Shown piece by piece: positions 1 to 8,172 of a DNA stretch of 20,030 nt. How positions within the stretch are numbered: position 1 is the first letter of the stretch; the number at the start of each line of letters is the position of its first letter. Both the position numbers and the translations under genes were made by a program. Below the pieces are notes generated by a model. The model was not told the DNA's origin. It searched no databases and saw nothing but the letters and a program-made list of their open reading frames with translations. This DNA comes from an uncultured Collinsella sp. (GTDB lineage: Bacteria > Actinomycetota > Coriobacteriia > Coriobacteriales > Coriobacteriaceae): the NCBI GenBank assembly GCA_938023905.1, contig CALJCO010000130.1, forward strand, positions 1 through 20,030. Reading direction: 5' to 3'.

Positions 1-36
1 ATAAAGAAGGCCAAGATTCGGGACGCAGTTCAAAAG

Positions 37-56
37 GTGCCTGTCCCCTTTGTGGC
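37..56. repeat. REP-like short repeat copy (GTCCCC type)
   Basis: The 16-mer CCTGTCCCCTTTGTGG at 41-56 recurs in inverted orientation at 14180-14195, where it sits inside a good hairpin. Here the flanks form only a weak stem (AAAGG/CCTTT). Read on the minus strand it lies just downstream of the pckA stop and ends in a run of four T, so it may help terminate pckA. Its identity as a dispersed element is inferred from the two copies. Confidence 0.45.
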
Positions 57-77
57 GGATATGGACTCGCGGCGACG

Positions 78-1748
78 CTAGTGTCGGAGTCCCAGCAGGC
101 CGCGGCCGCGATGACGGGCGTCGGCGTGCACCTGAGCGTGCGGACCGGCGGCCTTCACGGACTCGGGCAGGTGCGAGTACTTCTTCTCGAAGTTCTCCTC
201 GAACATCACGGCCAAGTTGTGCGCCGCCTCGTCGTAGCGCGCGGTGCTCTGCCAGTACTGGCGCGGCACCAGGATGCCGTCGGGCACGCCGTGGCACGTG
301 GTGGGAATGTCAACGTTAAAGATATCGTCATGCACGAATTCGCTGTCCTCGATGGTACCGTCGAGGGCGCGGGCCACCAGGGCGCGCGTGTAGGCAAGCT
401 CGATGCGATGGCCCACGCCGTAGCCGCCGCCAATCCAGCCGGTGTTGACCAGGTACACACGCGTGCGGCCGTCGGCGATGCGCTCACCGAGCATCTTGGC
501 ATAGACCATGGGGTCGAGCGGCATAAACGGCTCGCCAAACAGCGAAGAGAACGTGGGCGTGGGCTCGGTGACGCCGACCTCGGTGCCGGGGATCTTGGCC
601 GTAAAGCCCGTCACAAAGTGATACATGGCGGCGTCGGCCGTCAGGCGCGAGATGGGCGGCAGCACGCCAAAGGCGTCGCAGGTCAAAAACAGCACGACGC
701 TCGGAGTGGTGCCCATGCCCTTGGTCCACGCGTTGGGAATGTGCTCCACAGGGTAGGCCACGCGCGTGTTGTGCGTGACCGAGACGTCATCGTAGTTGGG
801 CTTGCGGCTCTCGTCGAGCACCACGTTTTCGCAGATCGCGCCAAAGCGGACGGCGTTGAAGATCTCAGGCTCGTGGAACGCGTCCAGGCCCTCGCATTTG
901 GCGTAGCAGCCACCCTCGATGTTGAAGATGCCCATGTCGGACCAACCGTGCTCGTCGTCGCCGATCAGCAGCCGCGTGGGGTTGGCCGAAAGCGTGGTCT
1001 TGCCGGTGCCCGACAGGCCAAAGAACACCGCGGTCTCGTGCGTGACGGGATCCATACTGGCCGAGCAGTGCATGGGCAGCACGTCGTCCTCGACGGGCAG
1101 CAGGTAATTCATGACGCTGAAGATGGACTTTTTGATCTCGCCGGAGTAGCCGGTACCCGCGACCAAAATCACGCGCTCCTGGAAGTTGATGACCACGGCG
1201 GCGCTGGAGTTGAGGCCCTTGATGGCGGGATCGCACTGGTAGCCCGGCGCGGCGAGCACACAGAAGTCCGGCTCGCCGGTGCGCGCGATTTCGCGGGCAA
1301 GCGGGCGGGCGAGCATCTGCTTAATGAAGAGTGCCTGGCTGGCGCGCTCGCAGGCGACGAGCAGTCGGCGCGTGTGGTTGCGGTCGGCGCCGGCCATGCC
1401 GCGGGTGACGAACACGTCGCGCTCGTTGAGGTAGTCGACGATGCCGGCCTTGATGGTCTCGTAGCTCTCGATCGAAAGCGGTCGGTTGACGGCGCCCCAG
1501 GCGATCTTGTCGTGCACGTCGGGCGTGTCAACGATAAAGCGGTCATTGGGGGAACGACCAGTGCGCTCCCCCGTCTCGATCACCAGCGCGCCGTTGGATG
1601 CCATGCGGCCTTCTTCGCGGCGGATAGCGTGCTCGACGAGCTCCGCGGCGGGTAGATCGACCAGCAGACGGGGCTGATTCTCGGCGGGATCTTCGACCAG
1701 CGTAATACCAAAGTTGGACAAAACATCTGCAGGGGTAACACCAGGCAT
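78..1748 (-). CDS. pckA: Phosphoenolpyruvate carboxykinase (ATP)
   Basis: Converts oxaloacetate and ATP to PEP, CO2 and ADP in the cytosol. It is the first step of gluconeogenesis, or runs in reverse as CO2-fixing, ATP-yielding PEP carboxylation in anaerobes. The 556-residue product matches the roughly 540-residue ATP-type family. Visible motifs are RTGRSP (62-67), YSGEIKKS (201-208), the kinase-1 P-loop GLSGTGKTTLS (244-254), the kinase-2 metal site IGDDEHGW (262-269) and the IEGGCYAK segment (about 277-284). The ATG at 1748 is chosen because AAAGGAGG lies just upstream on the minus strand; the frame stays open a further 38 codons, but without a ribosome site or family similarity. It is transcribed alone, divergently from the flippase gene. 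Candidate operator palindromes lie in its leader and promoter region. Confidence 0.97.
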   Translation of the reverse strand: MPGVTPADVLSNFGITLVEDPAENQPRLLVDLPAAELVEHAIRREEGRMASNGALVIETGERTGRSPNDRFIVDTPDVHDKIAWGAVNRPLSIESYETIKAGIVDYLNERDVFVTRGMAGADRNHTRRLLVACERASQALFIKQMLARPLAREIARTGEPDFCVLAAPGYQCDPAIKGLNSSAAVVINFQERVILVAGTGYSGEIKKSIFSVMNYLLPVEDDVLPMHCSASMDPVTHETAVFFGLSGTGKTTLSANPTRLLIGDDEHGWSDMGIFNIEGGCYAKCEGLDAFHEPEIFNAVRFGAICENVVLDESRKPNYDDVSVTHNTRVAYPVEHIPNAWTKGMGTTPSVVLFLTCDAFGVLPPISRLTADAAMYHFVTGFTAKIPGTEVGVTEPTPTFSSLFGEPFMPLDPMVYAKMLGERIADGRTRVYLVNTGWIGGGYGVGHRIELAYTRALVARALDGTIEDSEFVHDDIFNVDIPTTCHGVPDGILVPRQYWQSTARYDEAAHNLAVMFEENFEKKYSHLPESVKAAGPHAQVHADARHRGRGLLGLRH

Positions 1749-1789
1749 GGGGCCTCCTTTAAAAACGCGACACGAGGACACGACGCGCA

Positions 1790-1805
1790 CTTTACTCACG
1801 TAAAG
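1790..1805. promoter_or_regulatory. Short inverted repeat in the pckA leader
   Basis: CTTTAC-TCAC-GTAAAG, perfect 6-bp arms with a 4-bp centre, lies about 40 bp upstream of the pckA start codon. It could be an operator or a small mRNA hairpin. Only the symmetry is seen. Confidence 0.3.
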
Positions 1806-1822
1806 CCCGTTGTACCCGATAT

Positions 1823-1838
1823 GCAAAAACGTTTTTGC
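1823..1838. promoter_or_regulatory. Perfect 16-bp palindrome upstream of pckA, candidate operator
   Basis: GCAAAAACGTTTTTGC is exactly self-complementary, centred on CG, about 75 bp upstream of the pckA start codon. A-rich to T-rich symmetry around a central CG is typical of LacI/CcpA-family operators, which would suit catabolite control of a gluconeogenic gene. The regulator is inferred only by resemblance. Confidence 0.45.
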
Positions 1839-1892
1839 GGCAAGGGCGGCAAGCCCGCCCAACGGTCAAAAATCGCAGGCAAGCGGCCTAGT

Positions 1893-2027
1893 CATTGGGG
1901 ACGTTTTTAAACGACTAATCGTTGGGGACACTCTTGAACAGGCAACAACCAAGGAGCGTCCCCGGATGCCGGCACTCGGGGACGTTCCTAAAGTGCCGGC
2001 ACATAAGGAGCGTCCCCGAGTGCCGGC
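1893..2027. repeat. GGGGAC/GTCCCC palindromic repeat block
   Basis: This block fills most of the 379-bp gap between pckA and the flippase gene. It holds five copies of the hexamer GGGGAC or its complement. Two 20-bp units at 1893-1912 and 1920-1939 match at 15 of 20 positions, all differences being transitions. Two 23-bp units at 1951-1973 and 2005-2027 match at 21 of 23. Arms 1968-1989 and 2006-2027 form a 22-bp inverted repeat with one mismatch, enclosing the perfect palindrome GTGCCGGCAC at 1993-2002. It resembles REP/RAYT-type or decayed mobile repeats; no transposase gene is present. One reading frame is open through it, but the sequence does not look coding. Confidence 0.65.
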
Positions 2028-2093
2028 TACTGAATGGCGCCGCCGAAATTATCGAACAACCTGTTCAAAAACACGAACGAACACCGTCGCGTC

Positions 2094-2120
2094 TATACTA
2101 GAGCGCAGCAATAGAAAGGA
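2094..2120 (+). promoter_or_regulatory. -10 element and ribosome site for the flippase gene
   Basis: TATACT at 2094-2099 is a good -10 hexamer with no convincing -35. GAAAGGA at 2114-2120 is a Shine-Dalgarno seven bases before the TTG at 2128. Together they decide this start over the longer open frame that runs upstream through the repeat block. Confidence 0.5.
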
Positions 2121-2127
2121 CTCCGCT

Positions 2128-3702
2128 TTGAGCATCACGCCCATCGATAGCATTCGCCGCGCCATCGCCCGCCGCAATGGCGTCGCCGACCCCACCGTAT
2201 CGGACGGGGCGCACGGGCAGGGCGGACGCATCGAGAACGGCCTGTTCCCCGCATCGCACACCGCCGAGGAGCTCGCACGAATCCAAGAGCTAAGCCAGCG
2301 TAACGCCGGCGGTCCCGACAGCAGCCAGGCCACACGCCGTCGCCGCGAGCGCGATCGCCAGCCCGGCCCCATCCACCGCATGGTCAATGCCTGGTGGAAC
2401 CGCCTGCTCGGAGCCGTCTACGGCGGCGGCTTCTCCACGCAAGAAGCCGAGTACGAAGATCACGCCACCCGTCGCGACTACCTTTGGAATACCCTGGGCA
2501 CCGCCGTATGGGGCATGGCGTTTCCGTTGCTCACCATCGTGTCCACACAGCTCGTGGGCGCCGAGGAGGCTGGCAAATTCTCCATCGCCTTTGTCACCGG
2601 CACGCTCATCATGATCGCGTGCAACTACGGCGTGCGCAATTTCCAGGTCTCGGACATCGACGAAAAGACGTCCTTTGCCTCTTACCAGCTCAACCGCTGG
2701 ATCTGCGGAGCGCTCGCGCTGGCATGCGGCCTGGTATACAGCAGCGCCCGCGGCTACGATGCGCAGATGGCCACAATCGGCCTGGGCGTCTACCTGTATA
2801 AGGTGATCGACGGCATTGCCGACGTGTACGAGGGCCGCCTGCAGCAGGCCGACAAACTCTACCTGGCCGGCATGAGCCAAACGCTACGATCCGTCGGCGT
2901 CATCGCGGTCTTTAGCGTGGTACTGTTCCTCACGCGCAGCATGCCCATCGTCGCCATGGCCATGGGTGTTACCGCGATCGCCTCGCTCGTTCTGGTCACC
3001 GCGCCGCTCGCCCTGCTCGAAACCGAAAAATCGCGCCGCGTGAGCCTGCGCGAGGTCGGTCACCTGTTTATCCAGTGCGCCCCGCTTTTTGGCGCGCTGT
3101 TCCTGTTCAACCTTATCGAGAGCATGCCCAAGTTCGTGATGGAAGGCACGCTGGCCTACAAGTATCAGCTGTACTTTAATGCCCTGTTCTTTCCGGCGCA
3201 GGCTATTTTGTTGAGCATTGGATTTATCTATAAACCGCAGCTCCTGCGTTTGTCGAGCATTTGGGCTAATCCTCGCAAGCGTCGTCGCTTTGACCTGATT
3301 ATTGTTGCCGTTATGGCACTGATCGTGGTCATCACCAGCGTGTGCGCCGCATTTATGGCAGGTCCCGGTATTCCCCTCATGAGCTTCATGTACGGCCTCA
3401 ATTTTGAGCGCTACCGCACGCTGGCACTGCTGATGGTTGTCGCCGGCGGCGTCACCGCGGCCATCGACTTTCTCTACGCCATCATCACGGTGCTGCGCCA
3501 TGCCGGCGACGTCACCAAAATCTACCTGATCTGCTTCGCCGTAAGCGTAGTGCTGCCGGTGATCCTGATCAACCTGCTGGGTCTGATGGGCGCCGTGGTG
3601 AGCTACCTAGCCATCATGGCCCTACTCCTGGTGCTGCTGATTATCGAATACGCCCACATCCGCCAACGCATCGAGCGCGACCGCAACCCGTACGGCGCCT
3701 AA
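2128..3702 (+). CDS. Wzx/MATE-like polysaccharide flippase family membrane protein
   Basis: Integral membrane protein of the MOP superfamily (polysaccharide biosynthesis/Wzx-like), expected to flip lipid-linked sugar units across the membrane. The 524-residue product begins with about 115 hydrophilic residues rich in Arg, Gln and Gly, likely cytosolic. From about residue 120 many hydrophobic segments follow, starting LWNTLGTAVWGMAFPLLTIV. The stretch VGAEEAGKFSIAF...YGVRNFQVSD (about 144-176) is typical of Firmicutes-style Wzx relatives. The start is TTG, chosen for GAAAGGA seven bases upstream. No glycosyltransferase neighbours are present, so the substrate is unknown. It stands alone between the repeat block and the 3750-3872 element. 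The long N-terminal extension is unusual for the family. Confidence 0.8.
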   Translation: MSITPIDSIRRAIARRNGVADPTVSDGAHGQGGRIENGLFPASHTAEELARIQELSQRNAGGPDSSQATRRRRERDRQPGPIHRMVNAWWNRLLGAVYGGGFSTQEAEYEDHATRRDYLWNTLGTAVWGMAFPLLTIVSTQLVGAEEAGKFSIAFVTGTLIMIACNYGVRNFQVSDIDEKTSFASYQLNRWICGALALACGLVYSSARGYDAQMATIGLGVYLYKVIDGIADVYEGRLQQADKLYLAGMSQTLRSVGVIAVFSVVLFLTRSMPIVAMAMGVTAIASLVLVTAPLALLETEKSRRVSLREVGHLFIQCAPLFGALFLFNLIESMPKFVMEGTLAYKYQLYFNALFFPAQAILLSIGFIYKPQLLRLSSIWANPRKRRRFDLIIVAVMALIVVITSVCAAFMAGPGIPLMSFMYGLNFERYRTLALLMVVAGGVTAAIDFLYAIITVLRHAGDVTKIYLICFAVSVVLPVILINLLGLMGAVVSYLAIMALLLVLLIIEYAHIRQRIERDRNPYGA

Positions 3703-3749
3703 TTGGCGCAATGGGGGGTCTCGTTGCGGACGATTTGCGACACGCAAAA

Positions 3750-3872
3750 CTAAGTGAGTAGACTTTTGCCGAATCCCTGACCACACCGGCAAAACACAAG
3801 TCAGTGACCTGCGGTTTTGTTGAGGCAAATTTGCCGGCTGCTCGGCATTTCCAAAAAAGTCTACTCACTTAG
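3750..3872. repeat. 123-bp element with perfect 18-bp terminal inverted repeats
   Basis: CTAAGTGAGTAGACTTTT at 3750-3767 is exactly inverted at 3855-3872. Inside are nested symmetries: CAAAAC (from about 3790) against GTTTTG (about 3814), and the perfect palindrome GGCAAATTTGCC at 3824-3835. Size and structure suit a MITE, a REP-like element or a structured non-coding RNA. There is no coding capacity and no clear target-site duplication directly at the ends. Confidence 0.65.
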
Positions 3873-3892
3873 CCAGCGGGCAGCCAAAAAAG

Positions 3893-3932
3893 AACCGTCG
3901 CAACGTCGTTTGACTCCGTTGCGACGGTTTTT
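3893..3932. terminator. Bidirectional rho-independent terminator
   Basis: AACCGTCGCAACG at 3893-3905 pairs perfectly with 3917-3929 across an 11-base loop. T-run on the plus strand at 3928-3932 and A-run on the left at 3886-3891, so it can stop both the flippase transcript and the convergent phosphatase transcript. Confidence 0.85.
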
Positions 3933-4025
3933 CGAGCATTTTCGCACTGCCGAGGACGCAGACGTTCCTCATTTCTCGCGCTTACCGAGCAAGAAGGCGC
4001 TATTCTCCGAAAGTAGTCAAAAAAG

Positions 4026-4044
4026 CTCCGTCCCAAATTAGCTA
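4026..4044 (-). repeat. Short dispersed repeat, copy 1
   Basis: Read on the minus strand as TAGCTAATTTGGGACGGAG, it matches 17 of 19 bases with the plus strand at 6764-6782. Function unknown. Confidence 0.4.
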
Positions 4045-4057
4045 CCCTTTGCACCGA

Positions 4058-4897
4058 TTATTCGCCTGGGTTGATATTCGCGTAGAACTCCGCGCCATCA
4101 TCCAGGCGCAGGATCCCGACGCGGCCGAACTCGGAGCCGGTGGCGGCGGCGCAGTCGATATCGATACGATCGGGCACGCCGGCGGTATCCTCGCCACCCA
4201 GGCGCACAATCTGCCCGCGGCCCGACTCCTCATCAAGCCCCGCCAGGCCGCCAACCTCGCAATAGCGCCCAAGCGACACCGTGGGCGTGTGGCCGCTCAC
4301 CACGACCGGACCCTCGCCCTCGGCAGAAAGCAGTCCCGTCGGCGCATCCCAATAGCCGTGACGAATCCACAGCAGGTCATCGGACGACTGCACCGCGAGC
4401 ATCTGCTGCAGCAGCTCGCGATCGGCACCCACCGCTCCGACGCCATCGGCACAATCGACGCCATGCTCAAGTAAAAACGCGCGCGCCGCCTTCATCTCGA
4501 TTCCAGCATGTACCAGCAGATACGGGCGCTCCTCGGTCTCGGCCACCGCGTAGAGCGGCAGCGCGGCCATCCATCGCACGAGCTCCTCGTATGCCTCAAA
4601 TTCCATGTCGTTGAGCTGCTCGCGCGTCGTCCAGCCACCGTTGATATCCCAGGTCTCGGCATCGAGCGGATCCTGGCCAATGATGGCATCGAGCATGATC
4701 TGCTCGTGATTGCCCTTGAGAACGCGGGCGTTAGGCAGCGAGCGCACGAGCTTAATAACGCCGACCGGATCGGGCCCGCGATCGATCATGTCGCCCAGCA
4801 CGTACAGCGTGTCGTCGGACGTCAACGAGATCTTAGACAGGGCCTCGTCAAGCGCATGCACGTGTCCGTGAGCATCAGATGTCACATAGATCGCCAT
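4058..4897 (-). CDS. Calcineurin-like metallophosphatase (PP2A/ApaH-like)
   Basis: Probable cytosolic metal-dependent phosphatase acting on phosphoproteins or dinucleotide polyphosphates. The 279-residue product shows the full metallophosphoesterase signature: DAHGH (8-12, the family DxHG), GDMIDRGPD (35-43), GNHE (62-65), VHAGI with H130, and SGHTP with H203 (201-205). The pattern resembles the PP2A-like/ApaH branch. The C-terminal IDIDCAA (245-251) is also typical of that branch, in which the conserved aspartate follows the last histidine. The ATG at 4897 follows a GGGAAAGG ribosome site. It is monocistronic and ends against the shared terminator. Substrate cannot be told from sequence; ApaH-type Ap4A hydrolase and Ser/Thr phosphatase are both possible. 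Confidence 0.88.
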   Translation of the reverse strand: MAIYVTSDAHGHVHALDEALSKISLTSDDTLYVLGDMIDRGPDPVGVIKLVRSLPNARVLKGNHEQIMLDAIIGQDPLDAETWDINGGWTTREQLNDMEFEAYEELVRWMAALPLYAVAETEERPYLLVHAGIEMKAARAFLLEHGVDCADGVGAVGADRELLQQMLAVQSSDDLLWIRHGYWDAPTGLLSAEGEGPVVVSGHTPTVSLGRYCEVGGLAGLDEESGRGQIVRLGGEDTAGVPDRIDIDCAAATGSEFGRVGILRLDDGAEFYANINPGE

Positions 4898-5150
4898 GGA
4901 ACGCCTTTCCCTACCTTGCGACCGAAGCCCGGAACCGCAACTAAAACTTCAAGTTGAACTTAAACGTTACCCATTGTACTCCGTTGCAATAAAGCTGGAA
5001 AGGGTTTCCGAGCAGAGGCAAAGACGGCAGCCGTCTATGACGATATCGCGCACGCCCGCAATCTAACCCCATAAACCCACCATCTTTGGGTACAAATAAC
5101 CGCAGGCAACTGACCGTGCCACGCCAACCACCCAGGAGCGGACACCATCC

Positions 5151-6752
5151 ATGAACCAGATCCTTCTCTTTATCGGCCTCGTCATTATTCTGTGTCTGAC
5201 CATCAAACCCGTCGGCAAAAAGCTCCCCTTCCCCACCCTGCTCATCTTTATCGCACTCGGCATGCTGCTGGGCGTCAACGGTCCGGCGCACATCGACTTT
5301 AGCGACTATGCGCTCACCGAAACCGTCTGCAGCACGGCGCTGCTGTTCATCATGTTCTACGGCGGCTTTAACACCAATATCGACCGTGCCAAACCCGTTG
5401 CCGTGCCCGCGGTACTGCTGAGCACGCTCGGCGTCGTCATCACTGCCGGCATTACGGGTGCGTTTGCGCACTTCGTGCTGGGTTTTGACTGGATTGGTGG
5501 CCTGCTGTTGGGATCGGTCGTGGCATCCACCGACGCGGCCAGCGTCTTTAGCGTGCTGCGCGAGCACAGCCTGTCGCTGAGGGGCGGCACCGACTCGCTG
5601 CTCGAGGTCGAATCGGGCTCCAACGACCCCGTCGCTTACATGCTCACCGCCGTGCTCGCCACACTCGCGGCCGGCGGCGACATTAACATCCCCGTGCTGC
5701 TGGCCAAGCAGATCATCCTAGGCGTGGGGTTGGGTCTTGCCATCGGCTGGGCATCCAGCCGCCTGATAGAGCGCGCACGCGCAACGGCCGAGGGCGCGCA
5801 GACCATCTTCTTGTTCGCGGTGGCCATCGTGGCCTACGCGCTGCCGAGTTACCTGGGCGGCAATGGCTTTTTGGCCGTGTACCTGGCCGGTATTGTGCTG
5901 GGAGCCAGCGACATTACCGGCAAGGTCGAGATGGCGCACTTCTTCGATACCCTCACCGAAATGGCCGAGATGACCATCTTCTTCTTGCTGGGCCTGCTCG
6001 TGACGCCCGCACGCCTGCCGCAAATGCTGCTACCGGGTCTGGCGCTCATGGCGTTTATGCTCTTCGTGAGCCGCCCCATCGCCGTTGGCGTGCTGCTGGC
6101 GCCCTTTAAAACGAACCCTCGCCAGGTTGCGCTCGTAAGCTGGGCGGGCTTGCGCGGCGCGGCTTCGGTCGTCTTTAGCCTCTTTGCTGTGGTGACCGGT
6201 ATTCCCGGCGGTCACGACCTATTTGACCTGGTGTTTGTGATTGCTGTGTCGAGCATTGTGGTGCAGGGCTCGCTGCTGCCGGCGGTGGCAAAGAAGCTCG
6301 ACATGATCGACGCGGAAGGCGATGTGCGCCGCACCTTTAACGATTACCGCGACGAGGACGGTATGTCGTTCGTCAAGCTCAAGGTGGGCGCGGGCCATCC
6401 GTTTGCCGGACGCTCGCTCGCGGATATTGGCAGTGCGACGGATATGCTCGTGGTCCTGGTGCTGCGCGATGGAGCGCACCCGGTGCTGCCCAACGGGGAT
6501 ACCGTGATCGAAGAAGGCGACCTTCTGGTGATGGCCGCGCCAACGTTTGAAGAGCGTGCCGAGGTTACGCTGCGCGAGGTCACCGTGACTCCCCACGGTC
6601 GCCTGGCTGGTCAGCGCCTGCGCGACGTGCCGCAGGGCAAGCACCCGTTTATCGTGGTGATGCTCAAGCGCGAAGGCCAAACGATCATCCCCGACGGCGA
6701 CACCCTCATATACGCCGGCGACGAAGCCGTCATCGCCACGCTCGCGTCGTAG
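5151..6752 (+). CDS. Potassium/sodium-proton antiporter, CPA1 NhaP2-like, with two TrkA_C domains
   Basis: Inner-membrane cation/proton antiporter for pH and K+/Na+ homeostasis. The product has 533 residues. Residues 1 to about 390 are a hydrophobic CPA1 exchanger domain with STDAA (126-130) and the ESGSNDPVA transport motif (154-162), whose N158-D159 pair marks electroneutral exchangers. Two cytosolic TrkA_C/RCK_C modules follow at about 405-470 and 482-533, each with a PxGDTxIxxGD core (NGDTVIEEGD and DGDTLIYAGD); these usually bind a regulatory ligand such as a nucleotide. Architecture matches NhaP2/CvrA (E. coli about 578 residues), but a tandem TrkA_C tail is a variant. AGGAG at 5134-5138 precedes the ATG by 12 bases. 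Transcribed alone; no clear terminator follows. The ion specificity is inferred. Confidence 0.92.
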   Translation: MNQILLFIGLVIILCLTIKPVGKKLPFPTLLIFIALGMLLGVNGPAHIDFSDYALTETVCSTALLFIMFYGGFNTNIDRAKPVAVPAVLLSTLGVVITAGITGAFAHFVLGFDWIGGLLLGSVVASTDAASVFSVLREHSLSLRGGTDSLLEVESGSNDPVAYMLTAVLATLAAGGDINIPVLLAKQIILGVGLGLAIGWASSRLIERARATAEGAQTIFLFAVAIVAYALPSYLGGNGFLAVYLAGIVLGASDITGKVEMAHFFDTLTEMAEMTIFFLLGLLVTPARLPQMLLPGLALMAFMLFVSRPIAVGVLLAPFKTNPRQVALVSWAGLRGAASVVFSLFAVVTGIPGGHDLFDLVFVIAVSSIVVQGSLLPAVAKKLDMIDAEGDVRRTFNDYRDEDGMSFVKLKVGAGHPFAGRSLADIGSATDMLVVLVLRDGAHPVLPNGDTVIEEGDLLVMAAPTFEERAEVTLREVTVTPHGRLAGQRLRDVPQGKHPFIVVMLKREGQTIIPDGDTLIYAGDEAVIATLAS

Positions 6753-6763
6753 CGGCCAGGGGT

Positions 6764-6782
6764 TAGCTAATTTGCGACGAAG
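6764..6782 (+). repeat. Short dispersed repeat, copy 2
   Basis: TAGCTAATTTGCGACGAAG matches copy 1 (4026-4044, minus strand) at 17 of 19 bases. It directly abuts and overlaps the orphan coding tail that follows. Confidence 0.4.
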
Positions 6783-6844
6783 AAATCAAGCGCCTAGAGA
6801 ACCTCATGCCTTCGCTCGCAGATTTGGATTTGCCCGAGGAGTAA
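6776..6844 (+). pseudogene. Orphan C-terminal coding tail (gene remnant)
   Basis: Twenty-two codons reading DEEIKRLENLMPSLADLDLPEE and then TAA have a protein-like composition: an acidic amphipathic helix and an LPEE end. An in-frame TAG lies at 6764-6766 and no start codon or ribosome site precedes it. It may be the 3' end of a lost gene, or repeat-associated sequence. No family is recognised, and chance cannot be excluded for so short a stretch. Confidence 0.25.
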
Positions 6845-6931
6845 AGCACCCCTCCCCCATGTAACCATCCTGTAAATCATAGCGGCGCACTCGAGTTTTA
6901 CCGTGATGCGGTCGCGCCTGACGCTGCACTG

Positions 6932-6970
6932 TGCTAAAGTATCCCGAACGTTCAAACGACTACGAGGGGA
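6932..6970 (+). promoter_or_regulatory. Extended -10 and ribosome site for serC
   Basis: TGCTAAAGT at 6932-6940 fits an extended -10 (TGN plus TAAAGT); no clear -35 is seen. GAGGGGA at 6964-6970 is the ribosome site for the ATG at 6979. Confidence 0.4.
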
Positions 6971-6978
6971 ACTAGAAG

Positions 6979-8102
<1,124 letters not shown>

Positions 8103-8103
<1 letters not shown>

Positions 8104-8119
8104 CCCGCAACGAGCGGGC
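8103..8119 (+). other. Small hairpin overlapping the serC stop codon
   Basis: GCCCGC-AACGA-GCGGGC, a perfect 6-bp stem, begins at the last base of the serC stop codon. No T-run follows, so it is not a canonical terminator; a weak attenuator or mRNA stabiliser is possible. TTGTTATAAACAA at 8141-8153 in the same gap is a 13-bp inverted repeat holding a TATAAA, which might be a secondary promoter for serA. Confidence 0.3.
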
Positions 8120-8172
8120 CGACCAGCCACTTCAAACCACTTGTTATAAACAAATCCGCTAAGGAGTTTTTC

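Larger units (their letters stand above)
3703..4057. other. Convergent intergenic region with repeat element and terminator
   Basis: No gene is supported in these 355 bases between the convergent flippase and phosphatase genes. They hold an inverted-repeat element (3750-3872), a strong bidirectional hairpin (3893-3932) and a short sequence at 4026-4044 that recurs at 6764-6782. Small open frames here run through the repeats and resemble no known protein. Confidence 0.7.

Noticed and set aside
81..1655. Plus-strand open frame of 524 codons opposite pckA
   Set aside because: It is a shadow of pckA caused by high GC; the composition is rich in Val, Gly, Ala, His and Asp without known motifs, and pckA motifs on the other strand are unambiguous.
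1893..2027. CRISPR-like array
   Set aside because: Repeats are few, nested and palindromic, with no regular spacers and no cas genes.
1810..2127. N-terminal extension of the flippase through the repeat block
   Set aside because: The extra 106 codons cross the pckA palindrome and the GTCCCC repeats, and a good -10 and SD lie just before the TTG at 2128.
3817..4041. Small plus-strand frame of 74 codons
   Set aside because: It runs through the inverted-repeat element and the terminator stem; no ribosome site or family.
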